A stretch of 64,000 nucleotides of DNA from Myotis daubentonii (GCF_963259705.1 NC_081840.1:148587549-148651548); one strand, 5' to 3'. Positions 49,380 through 60,835 are shown, counted from the stretch's first letter. Notes: generated from the sequence alone by a model not told the origin. Numbers and translations are program-made.

Positions 49380-50150
49380 CTTTCTTCTACATAGGTCCAA
49401 ATTTCTCCTCAAGTGTGATTCAACTCAACTGTGGCAAGTAGGAGAGAGACTCTTGCTGCTTCTTTCTCTCAAAAGTTAGCAGGTCTGTGTTTATTTGCTA
49501 CAGAAAGATCAAATAGAAGCATTCTAGAGCTTAGTGCTGCCCACATGCACTTATGAGCCACATGCCCCAAGCATGTGGCTCCACTTCTCTGAGCCCCATT
49601 TACAGCTGGTGAGTGAAATAGAGCAATACTATTAGCCCTACCTACTTCACAGGTCATAGCATCAAATGATCTAGATAAAATGGCTTTGATCTCTAACGTC
49701 CAATTAAATGCACTGTGTAATTAATAGCAAGGATGCTATTAATTCAAGTGGAAAAGGTGTATTTACACTTCACAGCCAAAGTTATATGGCTAAGCACATG
49801 GAATATGAAAGCTGATTCAAGAAACGAGTTGAAGGAGGGAGTATTTTCAGAGAGGGGAGAAGACAGCAATAAAAGGCAAGCGTGAGAGTATACCTGAGCA
49901 TGTTCGACAGGGATCTGAAAAGTGCAGCTCAAAGAGGTTCTTATTTGAAAACATCACCATGATGGTTTTGTGCCACTGAGACTAATCTATGTTGCTAGGT
50001 TGTTGTGAAGATATTTTATAAATGTTATTGACATTTATATTCAGTTGACTTTAAGTAAAGCAGATTATACTCAAGAAAGTGAATGGACTTTGTCCAATCA
50101 GTTGAAGTCTGAAGAGCAAAGGTTGAGGTTTCCCAGGGAAGAAGTAAGTT
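49380..50150. other. Intron, no recognised feature
   Basis: No exon or repeat was identified. Confidence 0.5.
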
Positions 50151-50154
50151 GTCT

Positions 50155-50270
50155 TCAAACCATAACATAAAAACCCTGCCTCAGTTTCCAGTCTGCTGGA
50201 CTGCCCTATAGATTGACTGACCAGCCTCCAAAACTACATGAGCCAATTCCCTAAAATAAATCTCTCTAGG

Positions 50271-50322
<52 letters not shown>

Positions 50323-50390
50323 CAGATAGATAGACAGATAGATATTGTATTTTGTTTTTCTGGAGAAGCCTGATACAAACACTAAGGTCA
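50155..50390 (+). mobile_element. Old LTR-like or other repeat with (GATA)n expansion
   Basis: The flanks read caaaactacatgagccaatt, ataaatctctct and tttttctggagaagcctgat. These words are common in an old mammalian interspersed repeat whose exact class I cannot name with certainty. A (GATA)n microsatellite has grown in its centre. Confidence 0.45.
50270..50344. repeat. (GATA)n microsatellite
   Basis: About 18 units, with two GACA variants near the right end. Confidence 0.97.
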
Positions 50391-50639
50391 TTTTTATTGG
50401 ATAATCCAGAGCCTTCTTCTCAGTCTTCACTTGTTTGCCATTTTGCAAGAACATCTACACTCCAACCATGCCAGCAATACAGCGTAGAGAAAATATAGCC
50501 AAGTGGTCATTTTAGGTCACAATGAGAAGAATTTGATATCTTTCAAAGTCAATAAATATCTTTACTTAGATATCTTACCAATAACTTAAAATACTCAATG
50601 CTGAAATCTTTGTCCCCCACAAAAGGCTCCCCCTTTTTT

Positions 50640-51100
50640 TCTAATAGCTGACCCTACAGTATCCTATACTGTTTCACTGCTCCTCTGGCTCATCCCTCAT
50701 ATCCGTTCTATAAATCCTAGAACTTCTCCTTGGTGACTTTGCCAGATGAAGCCCATCCGATGACTGCCTTTAACCCAGCCCAGACTTTCTTCAGGTGTCC
50801 TGAGAATTACTCTCAAACCAATCATTCTAAATAGGTTCACATTTATTGCTTATCAGTTGCCCATAGCTGTTTTCTCTTGGAACTGAAAATTAAAAGTGCT
50901 AAGTCTGGCATTCAAGGCTCTCCACATGGAATCCAGAACAACCCTCCCATAATAACCTCTACTCTCCATTGGCTCATTGCCCCCCTACTGCCACCCTCTT
51001 CCTCTTCACTGATCCATTTTTTCCCCATCTTTCAAGTCTCAGCTCAAGTTCTAATTTTCCTAGCCATTCATATGCTTAATAAAACTTCCTCTTTCTGAAC
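50640..51100 (+). mobile_element. L2-like LINE relic
   Basis: Diverged plus-strand L2-like words: gtctggcattcaaggctctc, gtctcagctcaagttctaat and ctctggctcatccctcat. Confidence 0.45.
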
Positions 51101-51165
51101 TAGTGCTGTGACTATCTGGCATTCATTTGGCATTTAAATATAAAGTGACTTGTATTATTAATAAA

Positions 51166-51570
51166 CTAGAGGCCTAGTGCATGAAATTCGTGCACGGGAG
51201 GGGGGATCCCCTCAGCCCAGCCTGCACCTTCTCCAATCTGGGGCCCCTCAGGGGATGTCCAACTGCCGGGGATCGGGCCTAAACCGGCAGTCAGACATCC
51301 CTCTCACAATCCGGGACCGCTGGCTCCTAACTGCTCACCTGCCTGCCGGTCTGATTGCCCCTAATTGCTCCCCTTGCCAGCCTGATCACCCCTAACCACC
51401 TCTGCCTGCCGGCCTGATTGCCCCAACTACTCCCCCTCCCCGCCAGCCTGGTCGCCCCTCACTGCCCCCCCCTGCCGGCCTGGTCACCTCATGCAGCCTG
51501 CTGTTTGGTCATTACTGTTACTGTGATGGTGGCCCAGACAATTTGCATATTCCTCTATTATTAGTATAGA
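51166..51570 (-). mobile_element. HeliBat-type Helitron, non-autonomous (405 bp)
   Basis: On the plus strand it starts ctagaggcctagtgcatgaa with the partner cgtgcac and ends cctctattattagtataga. It is flanked by A (51165) and T (51571), matching the target rule. Similar in sequence and opposite in direction to the copy at 41350. Confidence 0.95.
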
Positions 51571-51571
51571 T

Positions 51572-52030
51572 AGCAAACATAGGTGAAGACTTTTCTTTTC
51601 AACCAGATAAAAAACTGTCTGAGAAAGACTATATTTTAAAAATAATTTAAGGAATGAAAGAAGAGAGGGAGGGAGAAACTAAACAGGAAATCTCCCTTTG
51701 TGCTTATAGGTATCCTTCATGCAAATGCTCTATGTCCTACTTGACACTGAGAATAATCAAAAGAGACATTTTAATAAAATGTGTTGTCCTGAGGAGACAT
51801 GGGTTTTCCAAGCTGTGGTTGATGTGTGTCTTATCCATTTTATCTACCTTAGGTAAAGCAGTTGATAGGTGTAGACCACAGCCAGGGAACAAAGCAAGTC
51901 AATTAATGCCCAAGGGCTGCTCTGGACAGCAGCAGCAAGGCCTTTTTTATTAGTGAGCACAGTGGACACTTTTCGGTATTTATCCCATGGGCCATTTTAC
52001 TGTACCTGACACTGTTTTAGTACTCTTTTC
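51572..52030. other. Intron, no recognised feature
   Basis: No repeat or exon was recognised. The 99-codon ORF here has no family resemblance. Confidence 0.5.
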
Positions 52031-52259
52031 ATTTGAGACTTTTAATTTGTGTCTCCCATGACAGTAGTATGTCTTAATTCTCCATCCACCTCTCCACACA
52101 CTCCATCTCAGTCTTCCTGAAGAGCTCCAATTCTTCCATCTGTTTCTCAAAGGATAAACTCCTGGGGGAGGGAGGAGTCTCATTTTCATGAGCTGAGTAG
52201 CCTGATCTGCTTTAATCATTGCAACCACCAGCTATACTGTGACTATTCCTAAAGCTCTC

Positions 52260-53215
52260 ATTCCAGCTCACACCTCTCCCCCAAAGGAAATACCAACATA
52301 GTCAACTGGCTACTAGATGCTTCTATATGGATGTCCCATAAGCATCTAAAACTCAATAACTCCACATCAGCATCACCCCCTACACAAACCTGCTCTCCTT
52401 CATTATCCCCTATCCCAGTGGCCCACTCTATAACTCCCCTGAGCAAGACCTAAAAGTTACCCCAACTTCCCCCTCCTTTACCCCTATATCTAGTCACACA
52501 TTTATGTCATTTCTACCTCATTAATACCAGCTGAATATATCCTATTTTCTACATTTCTCTAGTCCATTCTATTTCTAAATAACTGCAACAATACCCTAAT
52601 CTCTCTCTTCCTTTGTCCTCTTCTTATTCTTTAACAAGAGTTCTCTTCCTCAAATGTTTGTCTGACCATGCCACCCCCTTCTGAAATTTTTCAGACTCTG
52701 CACACCTTCAGGATAATTAGTTAATGAGGCATATAATTTCCTTTGCAGCCTCATCCTCCTCTGATCTCTACTCTTTCTATTTACATCCCAATGTCCTCCT
52801 TGAACTTTACATTTCAACCTTATTTAATAAGCAGTTTCCCAAAATGCCATTCTTTCCTGTGTCTCAAAGGCTTTGAAAATGCCAGCCTCCTTGAAAACAC
52901 TGTGCTACTTAGATTCTTCACTTTGACCATGCCTTCACTTACCTCGGGTCCAGAGGCATCCCTGATCACCTCCCCATCCAAACATGGGTTATTTACTCCT
53001 CTACTGTTCTCCCGTGGTTCCTCGGCATACCCTGAGCATACATACTTCTCACATTATATTGCTTTGTTTTTGTTTTATTCTCACTGGACTCTAAGGTCCT
53101 TGAAGACAGTGACTATGTCTGATTTGCTATTTTATCTCCATCATATATAGTAGAGGTTGTGGTACATAGTAGGCACTTGTTATGAGTTTGATGAAAAAAT
53201 AAGTGAATGAATGGG
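52260..53215 (+). mobile_element. L2 LINE relic, long
   Basis: C/T-rich diverged L2 sequence ending in the typical 3' part: ctaaggtccttgaagacagt, gtggtacatagtaggcactt and aagtgaatgaatgg. The 135-codon ORF at 52743-53150 lies in it and is not a gene. The element may begin as far left as 52030. Confidence 0.7.
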
Positions 53216-53480
53216 CACAGTATTATAAATAACTATATGAATTAATTATTAACAAGGAGTCTTTTCTGCCACTATATCCAATGTGTCCATCCTTTATTCA
53301 CCTCCTTGACCTTATAGAAATACATTATAATAAAATATTCTGTAGAAATAAAAGCTAGGGACATACATTTTTTTTTGAGACTGAAAATATTATCAAGTAA
53401 GAAAACAAGAAAAAAATTGTATTTCATTCAACCCTGAACAAATCTTAGGAAAGCAGGAGGACTTGTGAAAATAAAAGGTG
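53216..53480. other. Intron, no recognised feature
   Basis: AT-rich, with nothing recognised. Confidence 0.5.
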
Positions 53481-53484
53481 CATA

Positions 53485-53895
53485 AAGGTGCACTGTCAAT
53501 GCTAACCAGAAAACAGACCGACCCAGGGGCAAGAAGCGTCTTGCTTAAGACCACCCACAAGTCAGCCGCAGAACCAGGATGGGCCTGGCTGGGCTGCCCA
53601 CCCAGCCCACCGCATATCACGAGATCAAGCCTGGCCTGTCAGTCCTGAGCCGAGACCTGACACCTCCCCTGCACGTGGTCTGCTCAGCACCACCCATGGG
53701 AGTGCTGTGCCTCTGGCAGGCAGGGCGGCAGTTCCCAGGCTCATGGGCGGTGGTCTGGAGGGTGCTGGGTCTCATGGTGGGAGCCCCGCAGCCCTGCCTG
53801 CAGCCTGTAATCATCAGTGTGGCCCTGGGGGGCCCAGGCTTAGACTCTGTGGTTAGTGTCCACAGTAGCTAGGGCTGACCCCAACTTCCAGACTG
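53485..53895. other. GC-rich island of unknown origin
   Basis: About 400 bp with a GC content far above the surrounding intron. Open frames run on both strands (97 codons plus, 65 codons minus) without a recognised product. The left edge (agaccacccacaagtcagcc) resembles a reversed MIR. Candidates are an old retrocopy fragment, a decayed GC-rich repeat or a small regulatory island; I cannot decide. Confidence 0.4.
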
Positions 53896-53899
53896 TCAC

Positions 53900-55140
53900 T
53901 GTGGATGCCAGAATGGTGAAAAATTAATAAGTAAATCCAACTTTTTACAAGCCAAAACAATCATTCATAGCGACTTAAAAAAACCCCACAACAACAAAAA
54001 ACCGATAAGACCATTTTAGGTAACTTGAGAGACTTTAGATTCCACAGCTTGATGTCTCTTTAATTCCACCAAAGCAAGAACTAAAGTTCATTTAATAACT
54101 AAAGCAGGAAATTCTTTCTATATTATAGTCCAGGGTCCAATTCAAACTAAACAGGTCATTTAGTTAACTTGGGCTAAATGTAGGCTAACTTCATGATGAT
54201 CACATGATCAGAAATTAAACAGGGGAGACTCTTGTATAAGAGGAAATCATAGCATTTAAGTAGCTGATTTGGAAGAACAAGGAACTGAGTCCTTCTCTAC
54301 AATCAGGAGCTACAGAAGATTAGTAAATGCTTAGCCATTCATAAGGACACCAGGATATACCCTTAAATCACTCACTTGACCTTGATCAAAATATTAACAT
54401 TTTAAAAATATATCCAAACTTCTTGCCTCACAAATCTACAGAAGTCATATAATTACTTCCCTAATTTGTCCCATAAGGTATTTACAGATCTGCATAGGCA
54501 GACAGCCCCAGGAACTCAGCAACATGACAAAGTCAAACAGGAAGAAGTGATATGAAACCCCACTGGTTTACAGACTGGATATTAGAAAATATGCAGGTAG
54601 CCAATCAGCAACCAATGACAAAGATTTTAAATCTGAGAGGTTCCTTTTGAATAATTCGGACTGCCTTGTGCTCTCTATTGTTTTTTATTTTTTAATCTAC
54701 AAAGAAACACTCTTTTAAGTTCTCTTATTTCATCTACCAAGTATCCTTGGAACAGAGAGAATTCATCCTTAAGCTCTCCCTTTTTTGTTTAATCATGTTA
54801 CCCACTATGAGAATGGCAGTTGCTCACTCTTCAAACCTCATAAAAGTAACTACATAAGTTTTAGTAATTTTTTTCACAAAATTACTAAATTTTGTAAATT
54901 TAGTAAAATTTTTACTAAAAATTAAGCTTTCACCTGAAACCATTGGGCATATGAGGCAAGATAAATAACCAGAATTATTTCTAGTTGAGAAAGTCACCTT
55001 GGACCCAATGCAAAGTAATGAAGTCATTCAGTGACATGAAAAAAATAAGAAGGAAGAGAAGGCCATAGCAGTGTCTTTGGGTGCTTTAAAGATTCTGTAA
55101 GTACTTAAAGATAGGAAGCCTTCATTATCATTGAGTTTGT
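53900..55140. other. Intron, no recognised repeat
   Basis: Contains a compact cluster of short A/T inverted words at 54860-54915 (tagtaa, ttacta, gtaaat, attta). No exon. Confidence 0.45.
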
Positions 55141-55145
55141 AAAGC

Positions 55146-55275
55146 AGTGGTTCTCAACCTTGGCTGCACATCAGAATCACCAGGGTATCTTTTTAAAATC
55201 CTGATTTCTGGGCCTCACCCTCCAGAAATTCTGTTTCTTTGTTACTAATGTTGTGGCCCCATCCCACTGTTGTCA
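55146..55275 (+). mobile_element. MER5-type hAT-Charlie relic
   Basis: Starts cagtggttctcaaccttggc and continues tgcacatcagaatcacc. It matches the inverted copy at 19320-19507 down to ttgttactaatgttgtggcc. Confidence 0.85.
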
Positions 55276-55619
55276 AGTAACAGTGGGTACCTAAGGGTCA
55301 TGGACTGGCATTAATACCCTATTCTTCTTACAAACCACCCCCAACTTCTATGCTGCTCTTTTAAAAAGAAATCTCTTCCCTTTTTTAATTTCTTTTTTTG
55401 TTCAAGGTTTCTAGTGATAATAGTTTTGATGAAGTGTTTCTTCTCTGAAATGTTACAATAAGACACAGGTCACATTATTACTCAAGTGCCATACCTATGA
55501 CATCCCTCTGGGGATTTCTGGTTCTGTCTATTTCTTCAGGAATTAGTTCCAGACAGGGCAGCAGACACTGTCTGGTGATCAAATGTGTTTAGTTTTCTTC
55601 TCAGCTCACAGCTACATTT

Positions 55620-55950
55620 CTCTCCTTCCCATGCTTTTAGGTGTGAAAATGTCACTTGACTCTTGCCAAAGAAATGTGGTCAGAGTGATATAAACCATAA
55701 AATGTTTAACTTCCTCTGATCCTCCATTCTTTTTCCTTATTTATGTTATCTGATGGCTGTATGTCTATGCCCTGGGTAACCTTAGGACACACATATGAAA
55801 GACAGCAGACACTCCATGAGTCTGGGTCCCTGCAAGAATTTCTGCCCCTCGCCATGTATACTAGTAAGAAATAAATTTCTATTGTGGTAAGCCACTGACA
55901 TGTCAGGAGGTGTCTGTTATAACAGCAAACATTATTCTAAAACAGATGGC
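55620..55950 (+). mobile_element. MaLR-type (MLT1-like) LTR relic
   Basis: The end contains agtaagaaataaatttctat, tgtggtaagccactgacat and gtctgttataacagcaaac, the usual 3' part of ERVL-MaLR LTRs. The upstream part (gccaaagaaatgtggtcaga) also fits. It is an old, non-coding solo LTR. Confidence 0.7.
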
Positions 55951-55954
55951 ATCC

Positions 55955-56730
55955 AGAAATAGGCCACACACAAAAATAATTTTGCAAAGAAAGATATTGT
56001 CAATATGTTTGTGTCTATTTACTCCTCCTCTTCTTTTTTTTAAATTTAATGTTCTTATTTATTTCATTTTGTAGTTCTTTACCCATTATCTTTGCCACAT
56101 CAGAAATTCAAAAGTTCTGCATAATCTGGCACAAAAACTACATAAACAACGTCAGAGGAAATATTGAAGCAAATTGCCACTAAATACAGCTCCCTCTTCA
56201 AACGTGGAGGCTTGAACCACTCAAAACAGAAGACATGAAAAGGCACTGGAGAATCTATGCTATGTTAGAAGTGTAGCTATATCCTCTTTTTCTACCTTTC
56301 ATTCCAGGAGACAAACTGGTGTGCAGGGTCCCAAAATGAACTACTCATCTGTGACAGCCTAAGGTCATCCTGCTATAACTCTGTCCCCAAACAGCCTTTA
56401 AACACAGGTTAATTCTCCAGGTTTGTTTCATTAGTTTCTTTGGTTTGTTATGGTGACTACATCTGACTTTATCGAGCCATCCTGGTATTTTGTAGCAAAA
56501 TTGCTTACTACAAGATAAATGGTTTGCTTACTCTATCAACAATAATACCCCATTATTAAGAAAAAGTAACAGTTACTACACATTCAAAAGTACATAATTT
56601 GAGCCCAAATAGAAATTAAAATATTTTCATAATTGAAGCAACTAAAGGAAAATTGGCTGAAAAACTCCATGATAATTTTAAATTCTGTGTTCTTTTTTGT
56701 GTGTATGATAATTTATTCTTTTTTCTTTTT
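55955..56730. other. Intron, no recognised feature
   Basis: No exon or clear repeat. Confidence 0.5.
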
Positions 56731-56734
56731 TGAA

Positions 56735-56942
56735 AAATATATGTTTATTTATTTCAGAGAGAAAAGGAGAGGGAGAGAGAAAGAAAGATCAAGATGAGAG
56801 AGAAGCATTGATTGGCTACCTCCTGCATGCCCCCCTTTTGGTTATCAAGACTGAAACCCGGACATGTGCCCTGACCGGGAATTGAACTGTGACCTCCTGG
56901 TTCATAGGTCAATGCTCAATCACTGAGCTACACTGGTTGGGC
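56735..56942 (-). mobile_element. Ves-type SINE
   Basis: Reverse SINE: tatatgtttatttatttcag, GA-rich segment, reversed head ending acactggttgggc. Flanked by ttctgtgttctttt/ttctgttttctt. Confidence 0.92.
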
Positions 56943-57197
56943 TATATTCTGTTTTCTTGACTGAAGAGCCAAAGCTCATATCTCCACACCATTTACTTCC
57001 ATTACATGAGAATCAGATGATTTATAATGTTTTCCTCGAGTAACTGGCTCTATGAAAGAGCACATACAAGATGTAAGATCTACTGACAACTTAGAAAAGC
57101 TTAAAATGAATCATAGATGGTAGGATAAGGTACAAAAAAGATACCTACAAAGAAAGTGATAATACTTAAACCTTATGTGCCCAAATAATCTTGTTGA

Positions 57198-57410
57198 GCC
57201 CTGGCCAGTTTGGCTCAGTGGCTAGAGCATCGGCCTGTGGATTGAAGAGTCCCAGGTTCGATTCCGGTCAAGGGCATGTACCTTGGTTGTGGGCACATCC
57301 CCAGTAGGGGTTGTGCAGGAGGCAGCTGATCAATGTTTCTCTCTCATAGATGTTCTAACTCTCTATCCCTCTCTCTTCCTCTCTGTAAAAAATCAATAAA
57401 ATATATTTTT
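57198..57410 (+). mobile_element. Ves-type SINE
   Basis: Head gccctggccagtttggctca, B-box region ggttcgattccgg and an ATCAATAAAATATATTTTTA tail. Target duplication aatcttgttga at 57187 and 57413. Confidence 0.95.
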
Positions 57411-57460
57411 AAAAATCTTGTTGAAATCTAGGTGGAAATGAGCTTTGAAGAGAGATAGGC

Positions 57461-57625
57461 CTGGGTTCAGATCCTGGTTCTTCTGCTTATTAAATGTGAG
57501 CCCGTGGGCAAACTGATTAAATTACTGAACCCTCAGTTTCCTCCTGTGCTAATTGGGTACAATCTCTAGTTCACAGAGCTGGTATGAATATTGGTGTGTA
57601 AAGTGACATGTGGTATGTAATTTCC
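57461..57625 (+). mobile_element. MIR fragment
   Basis: Contains gcctgggttcagatcctggt, gagcccgtgggcaaactgat and ccctcagtttcctcctgt, in MIR order. Confidence 0.8.
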
Positions 57626-57901
57626 ATAAATTGTATTTATTAGTATACCTGGAAAATATTTACCATTGACTTAAAAGTCATATTGTTTTTTTTTAATATT
57701 AAGTAAAGATAGCAGCGTTTCTCTTGTAAAAGTTCCACAGGGATTTCTTTTCCTAATTCATCTACCACATTGGCAGAAACAGCACTGTAAGTTTAACTTG
57801 GCTAAGTACACTTCATTCATCTGTCAATAAGATTCTGGGCTTCCAATCCAGTTGGCAATTGTTGAAGCTGGATGGAGCGGAACAGGCTACACAACAGTGT
57901 T

Positions 57902-57947
57902 GTATTCACCTCAGAGGGTTTATGCTACCAACAATAACATCATATCT
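57902..57947. repeat. Local duplicate, copy 1
   Basis: About 45 bp around gggtttatgctaccaacaat, repeated almost identically in direct orientation at 58678-58722. The flanks differ. Confidence 0.9.
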
Positions 57948-58444
57948 CTGTCAATCAAGCCCAATTATAGGGCTTGATAAACTGATACAAATAAAAAAAG
58001 CCACTTAAAACAGGTCTCCTGACTCCTCTGGCTACAGATACAGGACTTGTTTGATTCTGTTACCTATGATTATTAAAATGGCTCCTCCTTTTTGGACAGA
58101 AGAACAGAAAATCTTCCTATCCTATTGACTCTAAAAAAGGTCAAAACTAGTGAAAATTTTGCTACATTTTGTAAATTGTGGTCATTTTGTAAATTTTATC
58201 ATGTTCTTTGCTTCTTATTGAAACATGAGTCTATTGTATCCAAAATAGAGGGGTACCATTTCATGCCCTTTGAAATCAGGTAACACAATGGTTGGGCAAA
58301 TCATTTCAGCAAATACATTTGTGATATCCGAGCTAGGTGCTCAAAGCACTTGCATAAGTTCCTTTAGTACAATGTTCCTTTAGAACAATACATGTTACCT
58401 TTATGAAAATGAAAATAAGAAAAAGTACCTAATAGTAACATAAA

Positions 58445-58632
58445 TCTATAATAAAAGTGTAATATGCAAATCAACCGAACGGCCAAACGGTGGAACGACC
58501 GTCCAGATGACCTGCCGGATGAAGATGGGGCTGTGAGGGCCAGCCGAGGCAGCCAGGGCTGCGAGGACCAGTCGAGGCAGCTTGGGTTGCAAAGGCCTAC
58601 CCTTGCATGAATTTCATGCATTGGGCCTCTAG
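58445..58632 (+). mobile_element. HeliBat-type Helitron, very short (188 bp)
   Basis: Starts TCTATAATAAAAGTGTAATA after an A and ends tgggcctctag before a T, with hairpin tgcatgaatttcatgca. It is nearly only ends, with two copies of a unit based on ccag(c/t)cgaggcagc(c/t) inside. It lies between the two local duplicates at 57902 and 58678. Confidence 0.94.
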
Positions 58633-58677
58633 TTACATAATAATAAAATTGTTCCTTTGTAACCTTTTACAGCATCG

Positions 58678-58722
58678 TATTCACCTCTGAGGGTTTATGC
58701 TACCAACAATAACATCATATCT
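58678..58722. repeat. Local duplicate, copy 2
   Basis: Direct duplicate of 57902-57947, differing mainly by one inserted base (cctctgaggg against cctcagaggg region). Confidence 0.9.
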
Positions 58723-59538
58723 TTTTGTCAAAATGGGCAAGGCTAAATAATATACTGAACAGCTCATAAAGAGCCAATTGATTTGTGGGATCCAATTGAA
58801 GTTGTATTTTAACTTTTAAATTATAAATGATACCAATATGCAAGATTAAAAAAAAACTGACAAAAGAAATGCTTTTGTGTGATATAGCCAAATTTTCCAA
58901 ACTGTATCAATGAAGATGTGAATGTACAACTCCTAAATTAAATTTTATAATTAAGGTGGGGTTTTGTTGTTATTGTTGTGTAATCTTACTTGAGAGTATT
59001 ACTTCAGAAGGGCAATGAAAAATAATGACTCTCAGAGAGAAATCTGCCATTTTTACTCAGGCCAACCAATCTACCATTGGTTTGTTTATTAACAAACATC
59101 AGAGTGCCATAATGCTGTCTTTTTCACTACTGAGCATTATTGAAAGTGAATGACAAGAAAATGCACATCAGGACAATCAAGTTATATTTCAATACAAGTC
59201 ACAAGACCACTGAAGCTCATGGCTAGAAGGAAGTGGGAGAAATTTCCTTGACACAGGTTCCGTGCCAAGGATAGCTCATCAGAAACAACTGTTTGACTTC
59301 TGAGACTACCTTTGGGCTTTCCACTTAATCTACAATGGTTTTTCATTTTGTAAAATGCGAGCAACCTGAATTATCTTTTAGTCAGTATGAAAACTCATGA
59401 TTATACCTTATTTCTTAGATTTGCTTCAATTTGTTAAACACAATATAACTTCTTTAAAATGCAGTTGAGATGGGGCAGTATTAATGCTTGTCTATAGATT
59501 AGCTTTTTACATTTTTTGGTTATGCTTTTATTTGTATA
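58723..59538. other. Intron, no recognised feature
   Basis: AT-rich, with no exon or repeat recognised. Confidence 0.5.
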
Positions 59539-59539
59539 A

Positions 59540-59825
59540 CTAGAGGCCCGGTGCACGAAAATTCGTACACTTGGGGGTGGGGGGTTCCTCAGCCCAGCCT
59601 GTGCCCTCTCACGGTCTGGGAGCCCTTCGTGAATGCCCACGGGGAGCGGGCCTATGCCGTAGTCTGGCCTCCCTCTGCAGAAGACAACCAGGTCAATCAG
59701 GGGAAGGTGCTGCCCCTATCACCCGGCTTGGCCCTCGCAGCTGCAGTGACTTTGTCTGGAAGGACATCCAGAAGGACGTTCAGCTGTCTGGTTAAATTAG
59801 CATATTATGCTTTTATTATTATAGA
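59540..59825 (-). mobile_element. HeliBat-type Helitron, short (286 bp)
   Basis: On the plus strand it starts ctagaggcccggtgcacgaa after an A and ends gcttttattattataga before a T. The hairpin partner aattcgtacac has one mismatch. The 114-codon ORF over it is a chance frame. Confidence 0.94.
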
Positions 59826-60114
59826 TTATTTATACCAAGGATTATCATTTGACCCATGGCCTGCCAAACCTATGTACCAACGATTCCTGTTATAAGACAC
59901 TTAAAATTCATAAGGATTCAGGATAATGTGAAATGCAGAAAGCATTTCAAATTAGACATGTCTTGCTGAATTTCAGTTTTGCAAACCCTCTGTGGCTGTG
60001 CAGTTTTGACCCTCAATTTCCTCACTAAACAATGGGAGTGGCAACATCCGAGGGTGGTTGTGAGACAAAATGAAATCATTAAACGCCTAGGATATGGCTT
60101 GCCATCTACTAGAG

Positions 60115-60832
60115 CAGTGGTTGGCAAACCGCGGCTCACGAGCCACATGCGGCTCTTTGGCCCCTTGAGTGTGGCTCTTCCACAAAATACCACATGCAGG
60201 CACGCACGTACAGTGCGACTGAAACTTCGTGGCCCATGTGCAAAAGTCGGTTTTCGGCCTGGGCGAGTCTATTTTGAAGAAGTGGTTCGGAAGTGGGGGG
60301 TGTCGGTCGTTCGGGTGACGGGAGATGCGGCGCAGGCGGGCCGCGGGATACACAGTGTGGGGGAGGGAAATTGTAAGGAATTTAATTTTATCAATAAATA
60401 ATATCGTTATTAATTATGATATCAAGTTTTATTCAACATACCTAAAGTCTAACTAAGACTTAAAACTTTAAGTAAAGTTTATTAAGTTAATTTTAGGGAA
60501 CGTTGTGGAGTGAAAGAAGATGTAGTGTCGAGGATTGAGAAAGGTATGTTGAGATGGTTTGGACATATAGAGAGGATGAATGAAAGGAGATAGACGAAAC
60601 AAGTATACAAGACGGGTGTGGATGGGAGAGTTGGAAGGAGTCGACCTCAGCTAATGTACCTCAATCAGATTGAGGATGTTTTTAGCAAAGGCCAGTTTAG
60701 GAGTACCCTAATTAAGTTAATAACAATGTACCTACCTATATAGTTTAAGTTTAAAAAATTTGGCTCTCAAAAGAAATTTCAATCGTTGTACTGTTGATAT
60801 TTGGCTCTGTTGACTAATGAGTTTGCTGACCA
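60115..60832 (+). mobile_element. Non-autonomous hAT element, long form (about 718 bp)
   Basis: The left end is cagtggttggcaaaccgcgg, followed by ctcacgagccacatgcggct. The right end (aatgagtttgctgaccag) is the inverted partner with small changes. Both ends match the 308-bp copy at 43898. The interior is CpG-rich at 60230-60360, then AT-rich, then carries a reverse-transcriptase-like relic (60498-60716). No hAT transposase sequence was seen. The right boundary and target duplication are not clear. Confidence 0.85.
60498..60716 (+). pseudogene. Relic of a non-LTR reverse transcriptase C-terminus inside a hAT element
   Basis: One frame reads through 73 codons with a single stop (TAG at 60591-60593). 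It includes VVSRIEKGMLRWFGHIERMN and, after the stop, VYKTGVDGRVGRSRPQLMYL and QIEDVF. The pattern of a W-F-G-H-I/V-E-R-M block, then a GRVGR-RP block, then a short acidic tail is, from memory, the C-terminal region common in arthropod and other invertebrate non-LTR retrotransposon polyproteins. The catalytic RT domain is absent, so this is a captured fragment, not an active enzyme. It is not typical of mammalian L1 or L2. Whether it is counted as insect-derived is inference. Confidence 0.7.
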
Positions 60833-60835
60833 GAG

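Noticed and set aside
50270..50344. Regular array resembling a short-repeat locus
   Set aside because: It is a simple GATA microsatellite. No spacer-repeat structure of a CRISPR array exists anywhere in the window.
52743..53150. 135-codon ORF on the plus strand
   Set aside because: It lies entirely in an L2 relic; low complexity and no domain.
59979..60401. 140-codon ORF on the plus strand
   Set aside because: It begins in intron and crosses into the hAT element's left end; no known domain and a composite of unrelated sequences.
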